Source: Arthrobacter sp. Leaf69 (lineage in GTDB: Bacteria > Actinomycetota > Actinomycetes > Actinomycetales > Micrococcaceae). Taken from it: a stretch of 64,000 nucleotides of DNA. Under the pieces are notes generated by a model that saw only the letters and a list, made by a program, of their open reading frames with translations, was not told the origin of the DNA and did not search any database. A program made the position numbers and the translations under genes. The stretch covers positions 230,464 through 294,463 of the forward strand of contig NZ_LMLR01000013.1 of the NCBI RefSeq assembly GCF_001422645.1. Reading direction: 5' to 3'. Positions within the stretch are counted from its first letter, which is position 1. The number at the start of each line of letters is the position of its first letter. Shown in pieces: positions 1 through 7,535 of this stretch.

Positions 1-190
1 GTGCAAGTAGGTGCTTGGCTACGCTCGGCTCGCCGGCGCTCACTGCCGCCACGATGTCACCGCGGGTCGCCGGACCGTGAGCGGAAAGGTAGCGGAGGAT
101 CTCATTCCGTGATCTGTTGCCAAATGTCGCGACAGCGGCCTCGACGTCGTTCGACCAGGCTTCGTCGTGAGGCTGCGTGATCCTGGGCAT
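1..190 (-). CDS. Winged-helix (ArsR-like) transcriptional regulator, C-terminus outside window
   Basis: The reverse strand reads from an ATG at 190 to the window edge without a stop (63 codons). After a short polar N-terminus the peptide contains FGNRSRNEILRYL, then HGPATRGDIVAAV and SAGEPSVAKHLL. This is the helix pattern of a winged helix-turn-helix of the ArsR/MarR type (stabilising helix, helix 2, recognition helix). The domain assignment comes from this pattern and the ligand is unknown. It is transcribed away from the sigma-like gene at 373. The intergenic stretch between them (about 191-372) is clearly AT-richer than its surroundings and probably holds both promoters, although I could not fix convincing -35/-10 pairs. 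Confidence 0.6.
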   Translation of the reverse strand, partial: MPRITQPHDEAWSNDVEAAVATFGNRSRNEILRYLSAHGPATRGDIVAAVSAGEPSVAKHLLA

Positions 191-372
191 GGAACCATTC
201 TCACCGAACGATCCGCGAAAAGTAAGACCCGCAGTCTTGACGATACTTTAATTATCTTTGAAAATAGTTTGTATAGCTTTCCTGTCGTAGAGGTCAGCCT
301 TGGCTGTCGCCGCCACTCTTAGGGCGCCGGTCGTGCCGGCGCTGGACTTATTGGAATCGTTAAGTTGAAGCG

Positions 373-1287
373 GTGAAGACCATGCGAGTCGAAGCCAAGT
401 CGAATCAAGCCCCACAAGATCAGGCAATTGCTGGAAGTATCGACATCTCCCTGCGCGGTGCGCCGGAGCCCGCCGCGGTTGCCGTTCCGGTAGATCAAAT
501 CATGATCGCCGTCGACGGCGTTCAGCGGTATGTGGTTTCGCATCTCTCGCGGATCGGCCGGGCCTGCGACGTGGACGACGTTATGCAGGACATCCGGGTC
601 GCGGTGTGGGATGGGGTGACCCGGGAGCATTACCGCCGGCTCCCCGGTATTCCGTTCGGTGCTTGGGTTCAGGGCGTGTGCGCGAACGTTTGCGCCGCAC
701 ACGTCCGTCGGGAACTGAGTCATCAGACGCTCCCGCTGATCGTGGAACCAGGGAATGCCGACGGGCCGACGTCCTTTGTTCCTCTGGCGTTGCTGGGCAT
801 GGACCGGAGCGGAGGTCAAATTGCCGAGAAGATTATTGACCAGCAATGGGCACGAATGATCATTGAGCTGACTCGGGCCAGCGTGCCGGCCGGAGTTTGG
901 GATCTCGCCGTCGACAGTCTCACCGGGCCGCGACACTATGGTCCGCCGTCGCCGCAGGACCGCCGGCGCTGGCACTCGGTGACCGTAGTGCGACAGACGG
1001 CGAAAACCATTCAGAGTGCACTGGACGTTGATCAGGCGGCCCTCCGCAACATCGGAGACGTGTGCAAGCACGCAGCAGAGTGCCTGCCCACACCGGTACT
1101 CCGCAGGACAGCTGAAAGTATCGTTCGCCCCGGCCTACGAGGACCCGAACGGAAGAGGGCTCTGGAAGCATTGGCGGCCCAATTGGGCGTCACCGAGCGC
1201 TATCTGGCTGTCCAGATCGGCTTCGCGCGCCGGTTGTATCAAACCGCGTGGCGGATTCTCCAGGCCGGGACGCGGACTGCCTACTGA
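373..1287 (+). CDS. Sigma-70/ECF-like protein at head of conjugation cluster
   Basis: The product is 304 aa. Residues about 50-110 resemble sigma-70 region 2: a DVDDVMQDIRVAVW segment (regions 2.1-2.2) followed by IPFGAWVQGVCANVCAAHVR (2.3-2.4). The last 45 residues (RALEALAAQLGVTERYLAVQ, then a basic helix) resemble a region-4 helix-turn-helix. The roughly 120-residue linker is unusually long for an ECF factor. GTG 373 gives this length; ATG 382 is an equally possible start, because neither has an ideal ribosome-binding site. It lies 52 bp upstream of the VirB8-like gene, so a role in controlling transfer genes is plausible but inferred. It could also be a sigma-like DNA-binding protein that does not act as a sigma factor. 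Confidence 0.55.
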   Translation: MKTMRVEAKSNQAPQDQAIAGSIDISLRGAPEPAAVAVPVDQIMIAVDGVQRYVVSHLSRIGRACDVDDVMQDIRVAVWDGVTREHYRRLPGIPFGAWVQGVCANVCAAHVRRELSHQTLPLIVEPGNADGPTSFVPLALLGMDRSGGQIAEKIIDQQWARMIIELTRASVPAGVWDLAVDSLTGPRHYGPPSPQDRRRWHSVTVVRQTAKTIQSALDVDQAALRNIGDVCKHAAECLPTPVLRRTAESIVRPGLRGPERKRALEALAAQLGVTERYLAVQIGFARRLYQTAWRILQAGTRTAY

Positions 1288-1339
1288 GTCATGTTGTGGG
1301 TCCGCCCACTCGCCATGAGCAGGCGACGAGGAGGCCCGG

Positions 1340-2065
1340 ATGTCCCTATTGCGGAGAAGCTCGCTGCCTGGTTCAAACACCCGGCGTCGATTATGGATCG
1401 CAGCAATCGCGCTCTTGATTGTGGTCACAGCGCTCATCGCTCTCACGTGGTCGACGCCCACGCCCGCAAGGGCTCCGGTCGCTCCGCCGTCGACGACGCC
1501 TACCCCTCAGAGTCCGGCAAACGGTTCCACCGGTACGCAGGCACAAACTCCCACGGTGGCTCCTGACGTTGTGATTGCCGATGCGGAGGGCGCACCTCGC
1601 ACTGATGACTTCCGCAAGCTCGCAGCCGCGACGGCGACGGCGATCTACACCTGGGACACGCGTACGTCTTCCTACTCAGAAGTCTACTCACGGCTCCGTG
1701 GCTGGTGGGACGTGTTGCCGGACGGGGCCAATCCCTTAGCAGTCCTGGTGCAGGAGTTCGAAGCGACCGGGGTCAACGCGGGAAGCTACGCGACTTTGGC
1801 TGATCAGCAGGCGTACCGTTCGGCCGCGGTTGAATCCCTGCACTGCGACAGCGAGCTGGCCAAGGTTCGGGAGCGGCCGGCGCCATGGGAGGGACTGCAT
1901 GTGTGCACAGTCTCCGTCAGCGTTCTGGATCAATCAATTTCTGCTCGCAACACCTACACGGCACCTGTCAGCATCATGGTGAACTGTCCGCCGGCTGTTA
2001 CGGCCCCGACGGATCATTGCGTCATGGTCGGCTTTTACGCCACTCCGAGCAGGATCGTCTATTGA
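1340..2065 (+). CDS. VirB8/TcpC-like membrane-anchored conjugation protein
   Basis: The product is 241 aa. A basic N-terminus is followed by one transmembrane helix (about 18-40, RLWIAAIALLIVVTALIALT), then a Pro/Thr/Ala-rich linker to about residue 85 and a globular extracytoplasmic domain starting at DDFRKLAAATATAIYTW. This architecture (short cytoplasmic end, one TM, NTF2-like domain) is that of VirB8/TcpC proteins in Gram-positive transfer systems. The assignment rests on architecture and context, not on a diagnostic motif. GAGGAGG just upstream supports the start. Two Cys residues near CDSELAKV and CTVSV, plus later ones, may form disulfides outside the cell. Its stop overlaps the start of the next gene (TGATG), so the two are translationally coupled. 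Confidence 0.6.
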   Translation: MSLLRRSSLPGSNTRRRLWIAAIALLIVVTALIALTWSTPTPARAPVAPPSTTPTPQSPANGSTGTQAQTPTVAPDVVIADAEGAPRTDDFRKLAAATATAIYTWDTRTSSYSEVYSRLRGWWDVLPDGANPLAVLVQEFEATGVNAGSYATLADQQAYRSAAVESLHCDSELAKVRERPAPWEGLHVCTVSVSVLDQSISARNTYTAPVSIMVNCPPAVTAPTDHCVMVGFYATPSRIVY

Positions 2066-3180
2066 TGCCGGCCGCCATGGTGTTTGCTGGGCTGGTCAAG
2101 CGCCGGGCCGTTCTGCGGGTTTCGCTGGCCGCGGCCTCAATCTTGATCCTTGTGGGTTCCATTGCGTTTAGCGCAGCCGTGGTGGTGCTCGGCGCGAGCG
2201 CGGCCGACACCCCGTCCGTCTGCTCGCAGAGTGGCGCTGCTGGCCAGCCCGGCGCCAGCGAATCCGGTGCCCTGAGCATTCGCACAAGCAGCCGGGCCCC
2301 GGCCAGTGTGACCGCCAGGCAAATGGCCGTTGCGGGGGACTACGTTTCCATTGGCCAGCAATTGGGGATCCCCCGGGATGGCCAAATCATCGCAATCATG
2401 ATGGCGCTGCAGGAATCCAGCCTCAGAGTCCTCGCCAACGTGAACGTACCTGCCTCGCTGCAGTACCCGCATGACGGCCTCGGCAGCGACCACGATTCCC
2501 TCGGCACCGCCCAGCAACGTCCCGCGGCTGGCTGGGGGACCGTTGAGCAGTTGATGGATCCCAAGTACAACGTGCGAGCCTTTTACGGCGGACCTTCTGG
2601 CCCCAACCGTGGCAGCCCGCCGGGGTTGTTGGATATCCGAGGTTGGCAATCCATGAACAAAGGCCAAGCTGCGCAGGCCGTTCAGGTGTCGGCGTTTCCG
2701 GAGCTGTATGCGCGGTGGGAGGCCGAAGCGACGGCCATTGTTGAGGCGCTCGACGGCGGGATGTCACCGGCCAGGTGCTCCGATACGTTGCCTTCCTCGA
2801 CGCACACGGTCGTGCCCACAGATCTAAGCCAGATCCGAAAGGACATCCTGCGGTTTACCCAGGAAGGAGTCGGCGGCGCCTACGTATGGGGCGGCACGGC
2901 GTACAAGGCGTGGGACTGTTCCGGATACGTCCAATGGATCTACAGGCAGGCCGGAGTCAATCTGCCGAGAGTGGATCAATGGAGGGTCGGGACGCGGACC
3001 GACAATCCGCAGCCGGGGGACCTGGTGGTCCAGAACGCACAAGGGCCGGCCGACTGGGGACACGTTGGCATTTATGCGGGGGACGGGATGATGTACAGCG
3101 CGTTGAACCCTGCGGTGGGTACTTTGCTTCATCCCGTAGCTTGGAATTCCGACACGGAGTATTTTGATCTATTGCTGTGA
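2065..3180 (+). CDS. VirB1-type peptidoglycan hydrolase (lysozyme-like + NlpC/P60)
   Basis: The product is 371 aa and starts at the ATG that overlaps the upstream stop. One N-terminal TM/signal helix (about 15-40) is followed by a lysozyme-like segment around GIPRDGQIIAIMMALQESSL and HDSLGTAQQRPA. A C-terminal NlpC/P60 domain begins about residue 255, with YVWGGTAYKAWDCSGYVQWI (Cys nucleophile), WGHVGIYAG (His) and a PGDLV motif. Paired muralytic domains like this open the cell wall for the secretion channel in Gram-positive conjugation systems. It would act outside the membrane next to the VirB8-like protein. The rest of the type IV secretion cluster resumes at 9.5 kb, about 6.3 kb away. Confidence 0.85.
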   Translation: MPAAMVFAGLVKRRAVLRVSLAAASILILVGSIAFSAAVVVLGASAADTPSVCSQSGAAGQPGASESGALSIRTSSRAPASVTARQMAVAGDYVSIGQQLGIPRDGQIIAIMMALQESSLRVLANVNVPASLQYPHDGLGSDHDSLGTAQQRPAAGWGTVEQLMDPKYNVRAFYGGPSGPNRGSPPGLLDIRGWQSMNKGQAAQAVQVSAFPELYARWEAEATAIVEALDGGMSPARCSDTLPSSTHTVVPTDLSQIRKDILRFTQEGVGGAYVWGGTAYKAWDCSGYVQWIYRQAGVNLPRVDQWRVGTRTDNPQPGDLVVQNAQGPADWGHVGIYAGDGMMYSALNPAVGTLLHPVAWNSDTEYFDLLL

Positions 3181-3353
3181 CCTGTCGTTACGCCGACCTT
3201 AGAAATCCAAAGGTATATCTTGGGGCTCCGAGACCGGGCGAGCGCATGCAGCGCTTGCCAAGGATGGGTTGCGCTGGGAGCCGTGGCCGGCGCTTCGAGC
3301 TGCTGAGGAGGTTGATAGGGCGCAAACGAGAGGGAGCGGGCAGTCATGCCAGC

Positions 3354-3464
3354 AATCGTTGTTCGGGAAATTCCGAAGTCGCGGGCAAGCTGCGCAACGG
3401 GTTCACCGCCTTCGACCAAGCGGTCAGCGCTTCGAATCTCGGTCGGCGGACTTCTGTCGCGTAG
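3354..3464 (-). pseudogene. Remnant of serine resolvase/invertase C-terminal HTH
   Basis: About 37 codons on the reverse strand read LRDRSPPTEIRSADRL, then VEGGEPVAQLARDFGISRTT. This is the typical C-terminal helix-turn-helix of Hin/Tn3-type resolvases (V..G.p...LA..fgisrtTi). No catalytic N-terminal domain precedes it, and the reading frame on either side has no recognisable resolvase sequence. It is therefore read as a fragment. Resolvase-site-like dyads lie just upstream in the direction of the lost gene (3511-3676), as expected for a former resolvase/res module. Confidence 0.45.
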
Positions 3465-3510
3465 AAACGTGTGTGGAGCCCCACCAGGTTCGTCGTTGGC
3501 TGCTCCGATG

Positions 3511-3676
3511 TGTCTCGTAACTAACGGGGATACGCCGATTCCCTGAAAAGGTTTCGAGACATAGTTACGAGAATCGACGGCCGCGGACGAACCCACACCA
3601 TCCCGCGGAAGCTAAAGCATTGCCGACGCACCGGTCGCCGGTTCGACGAGTCGCCTCGTATCCCAAGGGATACGAG
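3511..3676. repeat. Resolvase-site-like cluster of TCTCG(T/A)A half-sites
   Basis: Half-sites are TGTCTCGTAAC at 3511-3521, GTTTCGAGACA at 3551-3561 and GTTACGAGA at 3564-3572. At 3655-3676 there is a perfect 22-bp dyad: CTCGTATCCC, AA, GGGATACGAG. Ten-bp arms around a 2-bp centre are the geometry of a serine-resolvase binding/crossover site. A second cluster with the same half-site lies at 6549-6589. The binding function is inferred from the geometry and the neighbouring resolvase remnant. Confidence 0.45.
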
Positions 3677-3748
3677 ACGCCGGGCAGGCGGAATTAGTTG
3701 CTGAACCCAGCAATGTCACACCTCGATGCTTGGCCCAGCGTCTACTGT

Positions 3749-4032
3749 TTAGCCCTCTTTGAGCCAGATCATTGCTTCGTCCGTTGATGGGAAGAACTGG
3801 GTGGGGCAGGAATGGTTGTGCCGGGAGGCGTAAAAGCTGGCTATGACTTCGTCTACGGGGCAGGCGGCGACGAGGGCCATCCGCGCGAGCGGCCACGTTC
3901 AGAGAAAATCTCCGTGGCGCTGCGACTGATCGACTTCATACTGGCCATTTCGACCAGCAATGGAAGGCTGCGCCCTGAACTTAGCTCAGCGGCGCGGCTT
4001 TTTAGAGCGTTCGCTTCGGTTTCAGTGACCAC
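3749..4032 (-). pseudogene. Broken DUF7793/STAS-like protein gene
   Basis: Reverse-strand reading gives VTETEANALKSRAAEL, LPLLVEMASMKSISR and SATEIFSE. After a frameshift near 3890 it continues RMALVAACPVDEVIASFYAS, then HNHSCPTQFFPSTDEAMIW and a TAA at 3749. Together these reproduce the second half of a small protein family common in Arthrobacter (STAS/SEC14-like, DUF7793); that family name is from memory. The N-terminal part is missing where the ISL3-like transposase remnant begins, so it was probably cut by that insertion and then frameshifted. Confidence 0.5.
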
Positions 4033-4040
4033 TGCTCCGG

Positions 4041-4856
4041 GTGTCCACCGCACGGGTTGATGAGCACGTGTGGAGGCATACGCGGCGCGGGGACAGGTAT
4101 GTCACCGTGATCATCGACCTGACCCCGGCCCGGGCCGGCCCGGCTGCTGGACATGGCGCAGGGCCGCTCCAAGGCCGTGTTCAAGTCCTGGCTCGCCGAA
4201 CGCCCCCAGACGTGGCGGGACGGGCTCGAGGTCGTCGCGATGGACGGGTTCAGCGGCTTCAAGACCGCCACCGCCGAGGAGCTCCCCGGTGCGGTGGCCG
4301 TCATGGGTCCCTTCCACGTGGCCCGCCTGGCCGGCGACGCGCTCGACCGGTGCCAGCGGCGGGTCCAGCAGCAACTCCACGGCCACCGGGCCGTACGCAT
4401 GACCCGCTCTATGCTGCGCGGCGGACCCTGCACACCGGTCTGGACCTGCTCACCGAGAAGCAGCAGGACCGGCTGGAGACCCTGTTCGCGGCCGACGAGC
4501 ACGTCGAGGTCCACACGACCTGGAGCGTCTACCAGCGTATGGTCTCCGCCTACCGCGAAACCGACCGCACGAAGGGCAAGGACCTGATGACCAAGCTGAT
4601 CTCCTCGGTCAGCCAGGGCGTCCCCTCCGCGCTGCGGGAAATCGCCGTGCTGGGACACACGTTGTAGAAACGCGCCGCCGATATCCTGGCCTACTTCGAC
4701 CGCCCCGGAACCTCCAACGGTCCCACGGAGGCGATCAATGGCCGGCTCGAACACCTCCGCGGCTCGGCCCTGGGCTTCCGGAACCTCACCAACTACATCG
4801 CCCGCTCGTTGCTCGAAGCAGGCGGATTCAGCCCCCGGCTACACCCCGGATTGTGA
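4041..4856 (+). pseudogene. ISL3-family transposase remnant, truncated and frameshifted
   Basis: The DDE catalytic half of an ISL3-family transposase can be followed across frames: VDEHVWRH (first Asp) near 4055, LEVVAMDGFSGFKTA (second Asp) near 4230, and GTSNGPTEAINGRLEHLRGS with NLTNYIARSLLEAGGF (the Glu region) near 4715-4830. The reading frame shifts near 4140 and near 4400, and there is an in-frame TAG at about 4665. The N-terminal zinc-finger/HTH half is absent. The sequence after the TGA, ending GTGAAGAG, resembles an ISL3 right end, but no matching left terminal repeat was found. The element should be unable to move on its own. Confidence 0.8.
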
Positions 4857-5035
4857 AGAGATACAAGCCTCTTTGACAGTCTTATGCGGATACTCCCAGA
4901 ATGGGAAGACATTTTAGTCTTGGTGCGCAGTCCGGAACATATCCCCTCGCCCCACCGCGGCCACCCAGGAACCTCGGATGAACTCATTTCCGAGACGACG
5001 GATGGGTCAGCGATTAGCGAAAGAAAGGCGATCAG

Positions 5036-5638
5036 GTGAGAAGCAACAAGATGGACTATTGGGTTCGTCAATTTCTCGGAAACACCGGCACTGTTTCTTC
5101 CAAAGAAGCGATGAGTGCACTTACTGAAATTGAGCGAAACCTCTCTGCAGGTCTTTTTCCGACGACGGGCGGAGCTGTTTCACTCCTCGCAAGGGAAGAC
5201 GTCGAAGAAATCTACCGGTCAAATCGGGGCCTCTTCCCTAAGTTTCGACCGACTGTTCCGGACACGGGCGGACGGCGCGCAAGAACGCTTTCTGAATGGT
5301 ACGTGGCTGCTATCGAGCAAGCGATTATGTACAATCGCAATCCCCTAACCTTGGGGAACCTTCTTCTCCCAAGCGCGATTATGATGGGAGTTCGACCTTT
5401 TGGACTCAAGCATGCAATCGCGATGGATGGTCTTCTCCACACCTACCACTTCAGTGGTATCGACTGGCGGCGAATTCACGGCTATGCCACAAGTCTGTAC
5501 GGTGCGATTCCCGAGATCGGAGAAGCCCCCTATTGGCTAACGAACGATCCCGAGCCCCTCTCTGTTCTCGCATTGACCGACGGATCAACGCACGAGTTCC
5601 TGCGGCTGAATTATGGCTATAATATTTGGACCTCCTGA
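5036..5638 (+). CDS. Hypothetical protein (200 aa)
   Basis: I do not recognise this protein. It starts at GTG 5036 behind GAAAGAAAGG at suitable spacing; ATG 5051 is an internal alternative. It appears soluble, with mixed alpha/beta character and several aromatic residues, and has no signal peptide or clear metal-binding motif. Its base composition is less GC-rich than the transfer genes, as is the next gene, which suggests a separately acquired segment. It lies between the ISL3 remnant and a convergent membrane-protein gene, inside the interval bounded by the two resolvase-site-like clusters. No function is proposed. Confidence 0.6.
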   Translation: MRSNKMDYWVRQFLGNTGTVSSKEAMSALTEIERNLSAGLFPTTGGAVSLLAREDVEEIYRSNRGLFPKFRPTVPDTGGRRARTLSEWYVAAIEQAIMYNRNPLTLGNLLLPSAIMMGVRPFGLKHAIAMDGLLHTYHFSGIDWRRIHGYATSLYGAIPEIGEAPYWLTNDPEPLSVLALTDGSTHEFLRLNYGYNIWTS

Positions 5639-5792
5639 TAGAAGCCTCGGACAAGTCGCTCGTCTCCATAAAGGACCCATGCTGACAGGTCCACGCGGCA
5701 GTAGCCTTCACCCGAAGTAGGCTGTGACATACTGCTCCAGAGATCTTCAGTTCATCCCTCGGATAAATAAGCCACGGCCTTCCTGCGGTTTG

Positions 5793-6401
5793 TCAACGGC
5801 TGCGCACTCCTACTTGTGGCAATTTCAATCCCAAAAGCCCGAAGCGCTTAGCGTTTTCTTGATAGACGACATCTGTGTTAATGAGTGGAGACTCCAAAGA
5901 GACTTCTACAGGCCCGTCTACGAGAAAATCAATGGTGACGCTTGCCCCGCGGCGAATGAGCCTGGGCGCCACCATTGCGGAGTATGCATTCACTTTGAAG
6001 GCCTCGATTCGCCCCACAGCTTCCCCGTCCTGAGTGCGCATATCGAGTACGTCGATGATGTCTCCACCCTCACGAACCGGAACGAAGAGTTCCGTGGGGT
6101 CTGAGGATATGGTCTCGACGAAAACCTCAAGGTCGTTCATGGAATCAAAGTCTTCCGACTTGATGTCCGAGGGTCCTAGGTTCTTCAGGGTGACCTGAAC
6201 AAGGCGTGGATCGCTTACTTTTTCGTCGTTGTAGCTGACCACCAGGCCGCGAGCACGAGAGCCTTGAGATACCAACTGCAACACTTCCCATGTGAAAAGC
6301 AGTTTGTTCCGCCTATTACCCCAGCGGCGCGCGCCTATGATGGCGCCTAGCCCCACGATGATGCCACCAATGGCTAACCATTCCGATACTCCTAAAGTCA
6401 T
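5793..6401 (-). CDS. Hypothetical single-pass membrane protein (202 aa)
   Basis: The start is set at ATG 6401 because the sequence then opens directly with a TM helix (EWLAIGGIIVGLGAIIGARR) followed by basic residues. The upstream in-frame ATG would add a non-hydrophobic leader. After the TM, the protein is a soluble cytoplasmic domain of about 175 residues (VVSYNDEKVSDPRLVQVTLK, LGPSDIKSEDFD, VTIDFLVDGP) with a beta-sandwich-like strand pattern. Single-TM proteins of this plan occur in many actinobacteria as unknowns, sometimes in defence regions; that link is inference. It is convergent with the gene ending at 5638 and its composition is AT-richer than the transfer genes. Confidence 0.55.
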   Translation of the reverse strand: MTLGVSEWLAIGGIIVGLGAIIGARRWGNRRNKLLFTWEVLQLVSQGSRARGLVVSYNDEKVSDPRLVQVTLKNLGPSDIKSEDFDSMNDLEVFVETISSDPTELFVPVREGGDIIDVLDMRTQDGEAVGRIEAFKVNAYSAMVAPRLIRRGASVTIDFLVDGPVEVSLESPLINTDVVYQENAKRFGLLGLKLPQVGVRSR

Positions 6402-6493
6402 GCGCTCATTGTCTAACAAGTGCAAGGCGTGGGTGTGGAGGGCAGGCTCTGCCAAATCCCGCCGAGGCGTTCAGTGGGGGGGGTGCTGCAGAA

Positions 6494-6511
6494 AAGGACC
6501 GGCTAACGGGC
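6494..6511 (+). repeat. Dispersed 18-bp repeat, copy 1
   Basis: AAGGACCGGCTAACGGGC is present here and, identical over all 18 bp, at 42076-42093. A third copy at 46558-46575 keeps the core CGGCTAACGGGC. All three are on the + strand in non-coding sequence between accessory modules. Confidence 0.5.
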
Positions 6512-6548
6512 ACATGTCGATTGCGCCTGCATGTGGCCCGACTCAACG

Positions 6549-6589
6549 TGTCTCGAAACCTCTGCGCCTCGAAACCCTAGGGTTACGAG
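6549..6589. repeat. Second resolvase-site-like cluster
   Basis: TGTCTCGAAAC at 6549-6559 is followed by a 22-bp dyad at 6568-6589: CTCGAAACCC, TA, GGGTTACGAG (one mismatch between arms). The layout and half-site match the cluster at 3511-3676. The central dinucleotide is TA here and AA there, so the two dyads would not be exchange partners if they are crossover sites. The stop codon of the UvrD-like remnant lies inside this dyad. Confidence 0.45.
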
Positions 6590-6774
6590 ACTCGCCGCCA
6601 ATCCGGGTGATGGCTGTCTCCGGCCTTATGCAGCACGAACGCGAGAGTCTGCTCATCACGAGTTACTCCGACGTATAGCTTCGCCGCAGCGAGGTTTTCG
6701 AGCGGCGTTCCCCTCTGGAGCAGCTTTTGTGGAACCAGTTCCACACCTGCATGTTCTTGTACTGCCTGTGCTCG
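6583..6774 (-). pseudogene. C-terminal remnant of a UvrD-like helicase
   Basis: The reverse strand, between stops, reads 63 codons: VELVPQKLLQRGTPLENLAA, KLYVGVTRDEQTLAFVLHKA, GDSHHPDWRRVS. The LYVGVTR..qtlAFVL part matches motif VI and the C-terminal tail of UvrD/PcrA-type superfamily 1 helicases (LYVA.TRA...). There is no start codon and nothing of the remaining helicase upstream. It ends at a TAA inside the resolvase-site-like dyad, as if a longer gene had been cut away at its other side. Confidence 0.45.
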
Positions 6775-6787
6775 TCAAGGGCCGGCG

Positions 6788-7162
6788 CTAGCGCCAGCGG
6801 AAGGATTCCAGCGCCCGGTGCAGGGGAGCGGGGTTAGTCTTCAGCCGGTCCACGGGGCGGGATCCGGCCAGGTCCCTAGAGGGCGTAACCATCCAGGTGG
6901 TGAAGTAGTTGTGCGGGATGTCCAGTTCCATGGCTCTCCGAAAGAGGCCTGTGACCGTCGGGTGGAGCTGTCCGCCGGAGAGGAACTGGAATCCCGGGCA
7001 GAAGGTCCCGTCGTCGATGAAGACGCGGACGAGCTGCCGGATCACGGGTTCGGGGTCTTCCATGAGCTCGGAGAGCCGACGGCGGACCAGCTCCAGGGAG
7101 GGCAGCGTGAACTCCGCCCGGACCCCTGCCCACGTCTGATCACTGATGGATTGGCCGTTCAC
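6788..7162 (-). CDS. Small conserved-type protein in the umuDC operon (124 aa)
   Basis: The GTG start at 7162 overlaps the upstream stop (GTGA), which decides this start over longer in-frame alternatives. The sequence is helical (LELVRRRLSELMEDPEPVIR, LHPTVTGLFRRAMELDIP), with a C-terminal ASRDLAGSRPVDRL-like segment (actual residues PSRDLAGSRPVDRL, then HRALESF). That tail resembles the end of MbcA/ParS-type (DUF2384-like) antitoxin proteins, but I would not name it so without a profile search. It is the last gene of the SOS-controlled run umuD-umuC-7497-7162, so DNA-damage induction is likely by context. Confidence 0.6.
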   Translation of the reverse strand: MNGQSISDQTWAGVRAEFTLPSLELVRRRLSELMEDPEPVIRQLVRVFIDDGTFCPGFQFLSGGQLHPTVTGLFRRAMELDIPHNYFTTWMVTPSRDLAGSRPVDRLKTNPAPLHRALESFRWR

Positions 7163-7497
7163 TCTTCTTCCGTTGTTTGGCCGGCGTCGCTGATGCTGTC
7201 CAGCAGCCACCGGGTGGAGAGCGGTTCCCGGCGGAGCGTGACGGTCCTGAGGGCGGAATGGGTGCCGGGACGGACCTGGAGCCGCCAGAATTCGATGCTG
7301 ACCAGGTCGCCGCTTCCGACGGCTGCCGTGCGCCGGGTGTCCCACCAGGCGTCTCTTCCGAACCAGTGCTGGGAATCCGTGTGGGGATCGACAAGCCAGA
7401 TCCGTCCGTCGTGCCGGATGGCGAGCGGTTTGCCGGCAGGGTCGGTCCGGACCTGAAGGTCAGTGCTGCGTGTGGGGGCTTCGATGGTGCTGGTCAT
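7159..7497 (-). CDS. Small protein downstream of umuC (112 aa)
   Basis: I do not recognise this protein by name. It starts at ATG 7497, 38 nt after the umuC stop, and overlaps the next gene by GTGA. The sequence (PAGKPLAIRHDGRIWLVDPH, WFGRDAWWDTRR, VSIEFWRLQV, ALRTVTLRREPLSTRWLLDS) is rich in Trp and predicted strands. This resembles a small beta-barrel of the kind found in DUF6504-like proteins next to Y-family polymerases in actinobacteria; that comparison is from memory. Its position between umuC and another small gene suggests an accessory role in translesion synthesis. Confidence 0.6.
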   Translation of the reverse strand: MTSTIEAPTRSTDLQVRTDPAGKPLAIRHDGRIWLVDPHTDSQHWFGRDAWWDTRRTAAVGSGDLVSIEFWRLQVRPGTHSALRTVTLRREPLSTRWLLDSISDAGQTTEEE

Positions 7498-7535
7498 GGG
7501 GGTGCGTTCTTTCGTGGTGCGGTCGTGCGGGTGGT

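Noticed and set aside
3129..3596. Full 155-residue protein on the reverse strand around the resolvase HTH
   Set aside because: Only about 37 residues resemble a resolvase; both flanks are unrelated, and the frame overlaps the end of the NlpC/P60 gene.
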